11,263 bases of DNA from Bacteroidales bacterium (lineage in GTDB: Bacteria; Bacteroidota; Bacteroidia; Bacteroidales; VadinHA17). Of the stretch, positions 1 through 5,342 are shown in pieces. Positions within the stretch are counted from its first letter, which is position 1, and each line of letters starts with the position of its first letter. Both the position numbers and the translations under genes were made by a program. The DNA lies in NCBI GenBank assembly GCA_015486475.1, contig WFRO01000505.1, positions 1 to 11,263 on the forward strand, written 5' to 3'. Below the pieces are notes generated by a model, which worked only from the letters and a program-made list of their open reading frames with translations, was not told the DNA's origin and did no database searches.

Positions 1-1171
1 CGGTATCGGCGATGCGCATCAGTTGCTCGAGCGATACCGGGTACAGGGCGAAAGCCACCTTCATCTCCCCCGAGTCCACCCGGCGGGCCAGCTCTTCCAG
101 GCCACGGATGCCACCCACAAAATCGATCCTGTCGGAACGGCGCAGGTCTTTGATGTCCAGCAGAGGAGCCAGCACCTGCTCCGAGAGAATGGTCACATCC
201 AGGCTGCCGATGGGATCGCCATCATCATAGGTGCCGGGACGGGCCGTCAGAGCATACCATTCACCCTCCAGGTACATGGAGAACTCATGGGGCCTTGCCG
301 GCTTGTATACCTCTTTGCCTTTCTTCTCCACCTCAAAGGAAGCTTTCAGCTTCTCTGTGAATTCCGCAGCGCTCATGCCGTTGAGATCCTTCACCACCCG
401 GTTGTAATCGATGATCGTCAGTTGATCATGGGGGAAATGGACCGCCAGGAAGAAATTGTATTCCTCTTCTCCGGTATGGTGGGGATTGTTTTTACGTTTC
501 TCCACACCCACGCGGGCGGCAGCAGCCGTGCGGTGATGGCCGTCGGCCACATAAGTGTAAGGGATCGCATCAAAAAGAAGGGTCAGACGCGAAACGGTCT
601 CATCATCGCCGATAACCCAGAACTGGTGACGCACCCCGTCATCGGCCGTAAAATCATATTCGGGAGCATTCTCTTCCACGATGCCGGCGATGATCTCATC
701 GATCTCAGGCACGGCCCGGTAGGTAAAGAACACCGGCTCAATGTTGGCATTGTTCACCAGCACGTGTTTCATCCGGTCCTCCTCCTTGTCGGGACGGGTC
801 AGCTCATGTTTTTTGATCACCCCGTTGAGGTAATCATCCACCGAGGCACACCCCACCAGGCCGTACTGTGTCCTGCCGCGCCAGGTCTGGGCATACACAT
901 AGAGATGGTCTTTGTCATCCTGCCGGAGCCAGCCGTTCTCCAGGAATTTACTGTAGTTCTCCCGTGCTTTTTCATACACCGCTTCACTGTGCACGTCTAC
1001 GCCGGGATCCAGGTCGATCTCGGCCTTGATGATATGGTACAGCGAATAGGGGTTGCCCTCCGCCTCCTTGCGGGCTTCTTCGGAGTTGAGCACGTCATAG
1101 GGCCGTGACGCCACTTTCGGCGCCAGCTCTGCCGGCGGCCGGATGCCTTTGAAAGGTTTGAGTACTGCCAT
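1..1171 (-). CDS. DUF1015 family protein, 3' end cut by window edge
   Basis: This is an uncharacterised protein of the DUF1015 family (PF06245), read from the ATG at 1171 with no in-frame stop through about 390 codons to the left edge. I translated most of the visible frame by hand and found no frameshift. Family-like signatures are the N-terminal K-P-F-K-G-I-R-P with a V-A-S-R-P-Y-D-V-L-N segment near residues 10-35, and the core Y-V-A-D-G-H-H-R-T-A-A motif around residues 206-217 (Asp210, His212, His213, Arg214). A Y-N-R-V-V-K-D-L-N-G-M segment follows near residue 255. No signal peptide or membrane segment is seen, so it is probably cytoplasmic. The family usually has a little over 400 residues, so perhaps 20-30 are missing. 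It lies downstream of serC and serA on the same strand, an arrangement familiar in Bacteroidota that suggests a role linked to serine or phosphoserine. No reaction can be assigned from sequence. DGHHR resembles the motif in ParB/Srx-fold proteins, which include the free-serine kinase SerK; that link is inference. Confidence 0.9.
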   Translation of the reverse strand, partial: MAVLKPFKGIRPPAELAPKVASRPYDVLNSEEARKEAEGNPYSLYHIIKAEIDLDPGVDVHSEAVYEKARENYSKFLENGWLRQDDKDHLYVYAQTWRGRTQYGLVGCASVDDYLNGVIKKHELTRPDKEEDRMKHVLVNNANIEPVFFTYRAVPEIDEIIAGIVEENAPEYDFTADDGVRHQFWVIGDDETVSRLTLLFDAIPYTYVADGHHRTAAAARVGVEKRKNNPHHTGEEEYNFFLAVHFPHDQLTIIDYNRVVKDLNGMSAAEFTEKLKASFEVEKKGKEVYKPARPHEFSMYLEGEWYALTARPGTYDDGDPIGSLDVTILSEQVLAPLLDIKDLRRSDRIDFVGGIRGLEELARRVDSGEMKVAFALYPVSLEQLMRIADT

Positions 1172-1177
1172 GATAAT

Positions 1178-1217
1178 GAGTTTGGAGTTTGGAGTGTGGA
1201 GTGTGGAGTTTGGAGTT
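1178..1217. repeat. Heptamer tandem repeat (TKTGGAG)n
   Basis: Five consecutive 7-bp units are read directly: TTTGGAG, TTTGGAG, TGTGGAG, TGTGGAG, TTTGGAG, with partial units on both sides. It starts about 6 bp upstream of the DUF1015 start codon, on the side where a ribosome binding site would sit, in the gap after serA. On the transcribed (minus) strand it reads as repeated CTCCAAA/CTCCACA, so no GGAG Shine-Dalgarno is present there. Unit-number changes would alter spacing upstream of the gene but not a reading frame. Confidence 0.9.
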
Positions 1218-1255
1218 ATTTGATCAACCTACTTCGAGCTTCGAAAATCAAGCAT

Positions 1256-1286
1256 CCCCGTCCGACCGGCGGTCAGCCGGGCGGGG
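1256..1286. repeat. GC-rich imperfect palindrome downstream of serA
   Basis: A 31-nt imperfect inverted repeat begins CCCCGTCCG and ends CGGGCGGGG. The outer nine positions pair with one T.G wobble, and the centre is GC-rich. It begins 5 nt beyond the serA stop codon. There is no following T-run on the minus strand, so it is not a classical intrinsic terminator. It could be a 3'-end stabilising hairpin, a partial transcription attenuator between serA and DUF1015, or one copy of a dispersed extragenic palindrome. The sequence alone does not decide. Confidence 0.6.
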
Positions 1287-1291
1287 AGCTT

Positions 1292-2212
1292 CTACCCGTT
1301 CACCTGGAAAGTGGTATCTCCTTTTTCCAGGAATTTCACGATCTGGCGGGCGGCGGCAACGCCGGCATTGATGTTGGCCTCGGCTGTCTGGGCGCCCATT
1401 TTCTTCGGTGTGAAGAAATACCTTCCGGGGAATTCTTTCGCGATCTCTTCCGCACAGTCGGGAGCGATGTCCGAAACATACCGGAAATCCTCCCTTTCGC
1501 GGAACATCTTCAGCAGCGATTCTTCGTCCACCACCTCTTTGCGGGCCGTGTTCACCAGGGTCGCTCCCTGCGGCATCCTGCTCAGCAGATCAAAGTTCAC
1601 CGATCCTTTGGTCTGCTCGTTTGCCGGGATGTGGAGGGAGACGTACTGCGATTTCTCATACAGTTCTTCCACGCTGTCCACGGGTTTCGTGCCATCGTTG
1701 ATGATATCGGTTTTGCTGACGAAAGGATCGAAGGCCAGCGTCTCCATGGCAAATCCCCGGGCGATACGCGCCACCTCGCGGCCCACATGACCGTAGGCCT
1801 GTATGCCGAGGGTTTTTCCTTTCAGCTCGGTCCCCGGCTTACCGTTGAAGAGGTTTCGGGCCATATAGACCATCATGCCCAGGGCCAGCTCGGCCACGGC
1901 GTTGGAGTTCTGCCCGGGTGTGTTCATCACCACTACCCCGCGCTCAGTAGCCGCTGCCAGGTCGATGTTATCATACCCTGCCCCGGCCCGGACGACGATC
2001 TTCAGCTCAGGAGCCGCTGCCAGCACAGCAGCGTCTATCTTGTCACTGCGGACGATCAGGCCCTGTACATCCTTCACGGCTGCCAGCAGGTCTTCTTTGG
2101 CACCGTACTTCTCCAGTACAGCTACCTCATAACCCGCCTCCCCGAAGATCTCCCTGATCTGCGTTACGGCAGCAGGAGCAAAAGGTTTTTCTGTTGCGAT
2201 CAGTATTTTCAT
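1292..2212 (-). CDS. serA: D-3-phosphoglycerate dehydrogenase, ACT-less, lysine active-site type
   Basis: This enzyme oxidises 3-phosphoglycerate to 3-phosphohydroxypyruvate with NAD+, the first committed step of serine synthesis in the cytoplasm. The 306-residue protein has the D-2-hydroxyacid dehydrogenase fold. The substrate loop includes V-R-S-D (54-57) and V-R-A-G-A-G-Y-D-N (74-82), and N-T-P-G-Q-N-S is at 97-103. The dinucleotide motif at 139-144 reads A-Y-G-H-V-G, with Ala for the usual first Gly. Asp162 sits at the expected NAD ribose position, and catalytic Arg224 lies in N-T-A-R-K. The usual catalytic His of P-H-x-G-x-x-T is replaced by Lys271 in P-K-K-M-G-A-Q-T. The usual catalytic Glu region reads D-I-A-P-D-C-A-E-E, so that residue is not certain. 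There is no C-terminal ACT or ASB domain, so serine feedback through ACT is not expected. It lies 30 bp after serC and is surely co-transcribed with it. Confidence 0.95.
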   Translation of the reverse strand: MKILIATEKPFAPAAVTQIREIFGEAGYEVAVLEKYGAKEDLLAAVKDVQGLIVRSDKIDAAVLAAAPELKIVVRAGAGYDNIDLAAATERGVVVMNTPGQNSNAVAELALGMMVYMARNLFNGKPGTELKGKTLGIQAYGHVGREVARIARGFAMETLAFDPFVSKTDIINDGTKPVDSVEELYEKSQYVSLHIPANEQTKGSVNFDLLSRMPQGATLVNTARKEVVDEESLLKMFREREDFRYVSDIAPDCAEEIAKEFPGRYFFTPKKMGAQTAEANINAGVAAARQIVKFLEKGDTTFQVNG

Positions 2213-2242
2213 TGTTCCGGTTTTTTACGTTGTTGTCAGGAC

Positions 2243-3313
2243 TTAAACATTTTTCTCATACTCCTGCATGACGGCGATGAGCGCTTTCACGCTTTCCGGG
2301 GCCAGGGCATTGTAGAGAGAGGCCCGGAAGCCACCCACCGAGCGGTGACCCTTGATACCGATCATACCCCGTTCCGTGGCAAACTCCAGGAAAGGTTTCT
2401 CATGATCCGCATACTCCTCATTCATCACCCAGCAGACATTCATCACAGAGCGGTCTTCCTCAACGGTGACGGTAGGCTTAAAGAGCTTGTTCCGTTCTAT
2501 CTCTTCATAAAGCATCGACGATTTCTCCCTGTTCCTTTTCTGCATGGCTTCCACGCCGCCGTTGTCCCTGATCCAGATCAGCGTTTGCAGGGCAGCAAAT
2601 ACCGGCAGTACGGGAGGCGTGTTGAACATCGATCCTTTGTCAATGTGGGTGCGGTAATTGAAAATAGTAGGGATCTTGCGGTCCACTTTCCCCAGCACAT
2701 CTTCCCGGACGATCACAAAAGCAACGCCCGCCGGCGCCAGGTTCTTCTGAGCACCTCCGTAGATCAAAGCATACTTCGACACATCCACGGGACGGCTCAG
2801 GATATCTGAAGACATATCCGCCACCACCGGCACCGGTGAATCCATATCTTCTTTGATCTCCGTACCGTAAATGGTGTTATTGGTCGTGATGTGGAAATAG
2901 TCGGCATCCGCAGGGATCACATAATCTTTCGGTATGTAATTGAAATTACTGTCTTCCGAGGAGGCGACCACGTCCACCTCTCCGTACAGCTTCGCCTCTT
3001 TGATGGCCTTGGTAGCCCAGGCGCCCGTATTGAGATACGCCGACTTTTTCTGCATCAGGTTCATCGGGATCACTGTAAACTGCGTGCTGGCCCCTCCCCC
3101 CAGGAAAAGAACATGATACCCCTCAGGGATACCCAGCAAGTCCTTGAAGAGCTGCTGTGCCTGCTCCATGACGGCTGTGAACTCTTTGCTGCGGTGCGAG
3201 ATCTCCATGATCCCCAGCCCCATGCCGTCGAAATCGCGGCAGGCCTGGATCACCTGATCCACAGTATACTCCGGCAGTATGGCCGGCCCTGCGTAAAAAT
3301 TGTGTTTTTTCAT
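2243..3313 (-). CDS. serC: Phosphoserine aminotransferase
   Basis: This PLP enzyme transfers the amino group of glutamate to 3-phosphohydroxypyruvate, giving O-phosphoserine, the second step of serine synthesis. Family members also act in pyridoxal phosphate synthesis in some bacteria. The 356-residue length is close to the usual 360. The start is M-K-K-H-N-F-Y-A-G-P-A, the typical opening of the family. The phosphate and cofactor loop G-G-G-A-S-T-Q-F is at 72-79, T-N-N-T-I-Y-G-T-E at 144-152, and the Schiff-base lysine is Lys190 in G-G-A-Q-K-N. M-E-I-S-H-R-S at 36-42 is another family signature. The ATG at 3313 follows a GGAT sequence on the minus strand, a weak ribosome binding site. It heads the compact serC-serA pair, and the 94-bp AT-rich gap upstream could hold its own promoter. 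Confidence 0.97.
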   Translation of the reverse strand: MKKHNFYAGPAILPEYTVDQVIQACRDFDGMGLGIMEISHRSKEFTAVMEQAQQLFKDLLGIPEGYHVLFLGGGASTQFTVIPMNLMQKKSAYLNTGAWATKAIKEAKLYGEVDVVASSEDSNFNYIPKDYVIPADADYFHITTNNTIYGTEIKEDMDSPVPVVADMSSDILSRPVDVSKYALIYGGAQKNLAPAGVAFVIVREDVLGKVDRKIPTIFNYRTHIDKGSMFNTPPVLPVFAALQTLIWIRDNGGVEAMQKRNREKSSMLYEEIERNKLFKPTVTVEEDRSVMNVCWVMNEEYADHEKPFLEFATERGMIGIKGHRSVGGFRASLYNALAPESVKALIAVMQEYEKNV

Positions 3314-3348
3314 TTTATCCTGTTTTGTTGGGTTGTTTTTTAGTACTA

Positions 3349-3384
3349 CAAAATTGCATTAAAAAGAGAAATAAACCATACAAA
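3349..3384 (-). promoter_or_regulatory. Possible serC promoter (weak)
   Basis: The AT-rich gap between the comB-like gene and serC contains, on the minus strand, CAATTTTG (3349-3356), a 7-of-8 match to the Bacteroidota -7 box TAnnTTTG. A TTTG lies upstream at 3381-3384. The 24-bp spacing is at or slightly beyond the range described for the phylum. No terminator hairpin is visible in the gap, so readthrough from gcvT-comB is equally possible. Confidence 0.28.
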
Positions 3385-3407
3385 ATCGCCCTAATTTGAT
3401 AAAATTT

Positions 3408-4145
3408 TCACGATCTTTTCAACAGCACCAGTTCACCCTTCTCCAGGACAGGGATCACGTCCGTAACGTCCCGGGTGTGGCAGTATTCGATAGCCTGGTC
3501 AAGGCCCAGCTTTTTCAGACGCGTCCGGTTGGCCGCCTTATCCATATAGCTCACCAGATCGCCTTCGGCCAGCAGCCACAGATCCCGGGCCGCATGCGCC
3601 GAGTCGCAGATGGTATGGAACAAACCGCTCTCCAGCAGCTTGTCGGTGAGGGCACCCGCGAACACCGAGTCTTCCAGAGAGAACTTGTTCTTCCAGGCAG
3701 CACAAAGGATCAGCACATCCTGTTGCTGCGCGGAGAGGTAATCCGCCAGGGCCGATATATTCAGGAAGCCGCCCACCAGCACCTGGTGTGCCCGGCCGGC
3801 CATCTGAATGGCCTGGGTGCCGTTGGTGGTGCTGTATACGATCGTGGCATCCCGGATATCTTCGGTCATGAAATTATCAGGCGAATTGCCAAAATCGGCA
3901 AAGTCCAGCACACGCCCGTCCCGTTCGGCAGCAATGAGATAGCCTTTGTCCTTGTAACTCTTCGCTTCTTCCAGGGTCCTCACCGGGATCAGCCGCTCCA
4001 CACCATGATGAAAAGCCGTGATGATGGAAGAGGTAGCCCGCAGGATATCCACCACCACGACAATGGAATCGCTATGATCATACAGGGGGAACAACAAGGG
4101 TGAAAAACAGACCTCTATGCTGCTCGTTGGCCTCTCCATAGACAT
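3408..4145 (-). CDS. comB: ComB-like 2-phosphosulfolactate phosphatase family protein
   Basis: This 245-residue protein belongs to the ComB family (PF04029), Mg2+-dependent acid phosphatases first described in archaeal coenzyme M synthesis, where they convert 2-phosphosulfolactate to sulfolactate. Family signatures in order are V-V-V-D-I-L-R-A-T-S-S-I (30-41, with Asp33 and Arg36), A-E-R-D-G (73-77), F-G-N-S-P (85-89), S-T-T-N-G-T (105-110) and C-A-A-W-K-N-K-F-S-L-E-D (148-159). No signal peptide is seen. The gene starts 3 bp after the gcvT stop, which indicates translational linkage. A second ATG two codons in is an equally good start, and neither has a strong ribosome binding site. Bacteroidota are not known to make coenzyme M, so the natural substrate is uncertain. 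Its position before serC and serA suggests a small phosphorylated carboxylic acid. The family call is firm; the reaction in this organism is not. Confidence 0.87.
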   Translation of the reverse strand: MSMERPTSSIEVCFSPLLFPLYDHSDSIVVVVDILRATSSIITAFHHGVERLIPVRTLEEAKSYKDKGYLIAAERDGRVLDFADFGNSPDNFMTEDIRDATIVYSTTNGTQAIQMAGRAHQVLVGGFLNISALADYLSAQQQDVLILCAAWKNKFSLEDSVFAGALTDKLLESGLFHTICDSAHAARDLWLLAEGDLVSYMDKAANRTRLKKLGLDQAIEYCHTRDVTDVIPVLEKGELVLLKRS

Positions 4146-4148
4146 TGA

Positions 4149-5258
4149 TCAGTTTTCCGGTTTATAGAAAGGAGGCCGCACGACGGTGGCCTTCAGTTTT
4201 TTGTTCCTGATACCGATAAGGATGGGTGTACCCTCCTTCCAGTAGCCTTTTTTCAGGTAAGCCATGCCGATGCCTTTCTTCAGCATAGGGGACATGGTGC
4301 CGGAGGTGACCTCTCCTATCTCCTCCCCCTCTTCATTATAAACGGTGTAATGCTGACGGGGTATGCCTCTTTCCTCCAGCACAAAGCCCTTGAGACGGCG
4401 TTCCACACCTTCCTGTTTCTGTTTCCACAGCAGTTCCCTGTCGATAAAGTTTTTCCCTTCCACGAATTTGGTGATCCATCCCAGCCCGGCTTCTATCGGT
4501 GAGGTCTCATCGGTGATGTCGTTGCCATACAGGCAATAACCCATCTCCAGACGCAGGGTATCCCGGGCGCCCAGCCCGGCGGGTTTGATGCCGAAAGGCT
4601 TTCCCGCCTCCATCACGGCCTGCCACAGTTTTTCCGCTTCGCCGGCCGGCACATAGATCTCACATCCTCCTGCTCCTGTATAGCCGGTCGTGGAAAAGAC
4701 CGCCCCCGGTATACCGGCAACATCCATCTGTTTAAAGGTATAAAATTCCATATCCGTCACCGGCTCCAGGGTCAGTTTCTGCATGGCCTCCAAGGCCAGC
4801 GGACCCTGCACGGCCAGCTGGGCATAGTCGTCGGACATATTGACGATCTCTTTGCCTGCCTCCAGACCCATTTCTTTGCCCCGTTCTACCAGCCAGTTAT
4901 AATCCTTTTCAATGTTCGAGGCATTCACCACCAGCAGATATTCCTCCGGCCCGAAACGGTAAACCAGCAGATCGTCCACAATGCCTCCACGGCCGTTGGG
5001 GAAACAGGAGTACTGTACCTTGCCGTCATAGAGCGCCGACACATCATTGGAAGTGACCCACTGCAGGAAATCCAGGGCTTTGGGGCCTTTCACCCATACC
5101 TCCCCCATGTGGGAGACATCAAAAACACCCAGTTTGGTGCGTACCGTAATATGCTCATCCTGGATACCGCTGTATTCCACCGGCATCAGGAAACCGGCAA
5201 AAGGGACCATTTTGGCCCCGAGCTGTTCATGGATATTGGTTAAAGGAGTTGTTTTCAT
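4149..5258 (-). CDS. gcvT: Aminomethyltransferase (glycine cleavage T-protein)
   Basis: This is the T-protein of the glycine cleavage system. It takes the aminomethyl group from lipoylated H-protein and tetrahydrofolate, releasing ammonia and 5,10-methylene-tetrahydrofolate. The length, 369 residues, is typical. The start M-K-T-T-P-L and the following F-A-G-F-L-M-P-V-E-Y (20-29) are standard, followed by F-D-V-S-H-M-G-E (46-53). The conserved acid lies in G-G-I-V-D-D-L (91-97; Asp95 or Asp96), which contacts folate in characterised T-proteins. The C-terminal part has G-L-G-A-R-D-T-L-R-L-E with G-Y-C-L-Y-G-N-D, then E-V-T-S-G-T-M-S-P. No gcvH, gcvP or lpd is in the window, so the rest of the system must be elsewhere. 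It is the first gene of the minus-strand group that leads to serC and serA, linking serine synthesis with glycine-derived one-carbon units. Confidence 0.97.
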   Translation of the reverse strand: MKTTPLTNIHEQLGAKMVPFAGFLMPVEYSGIQDEHITVRTKLGVFDVSHMGEVWVKGPKALDFLQWVTSNDVSALYDGKVQYSCFPNGRGGIVDDLLVYRFGPEEYLLVVNASNIEKDYNWLVERGKEMGLEAGKEIVNMSDDYAQLAVQGPLALEAMQKLTLEPVTDMEFYTFKQMDVAGIPGAVFSTTGYTGAGGCEIYVPAGEAEKLWQAVMEAGKPFGIKPAGLGARDTLRLEMGYCLYGNDITDETSPIEAGLGWITKFVEGKNFIDRELLWKQKQEGVERRLKGFVLEERGIPRQHYTVYNEEGEEIGEVTSGTMSPMLKKGIGMAYLKKGYWKEGTPILIGIRNKKLKATVVRPPFYKPEN

Positions 5259-5276
5259 GATCTGTGCTGTTTAAAG

Positions 5277-5309
5277 AAAAAAAATACGACCTCCACCGGG
5301 AAGGCCGTA
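5277..5309 (-). terminator. Intrinsic terminator of the OmpA-family gene
   Basis: On the minus strand TACGGCCT (5309-5302) pairs with AGGTCGTA (5292-5285). That is eight pairs with one G.T wobble and a 9-nt loop, followed directly by eight T residues (5284-5277). It lies 33 nt past the stop codon of the OmpA-family gene and only 18 nt before the gcvT start codon. Confidence 0.85.
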
Positions 5310-5317
5310 CAAATGTA
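5310..5317 (-). promoter_or_regulatory. TAnnTTTG box upstream of gcvT
   Basis: TACATTTG on the minus strand matches the Bacteroidota -7 consensus TAnnTTTG at every defined position. It abuts the terminator stem, so a transcript starting about 7 nt downstream would contain part or all of that hairpin in its leader. No TTG/TTTG -33 box is found at 17-23 bp upstream, so this is only a candidate gcvT promoter. Confidence 0.35.
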
Positions 5318-5342
5318 ACAAATTTTCAGGCATTTTGCAGGA

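Noticed and set aside
23..1108. 361-codon plus-strand open frame at the left end
   Set aside because: It is antisense to DUF1015, whose frame gives a clear family match across the whole stretch.
1232..1245. TTCGA-GCT-TCGAA small inverted repeat between serA and DUF1015
   Set aside because: A 5-bp stem with a 3-nt loop and no T-run or recognised operator context is too short to support a function.
1248..1255. TCAAGCAT also found in the right-end octamer array
   Set aside because: A single 8-base match 10 kb away is readily due to chance and is not flanked by further repeat units.
1196..2809. 537-codon plus-strand open frame crossing serA and serC
   Set aside because: It runs antisense through two well-conserved genes and the gap between them, and no protein motif is visible in it.
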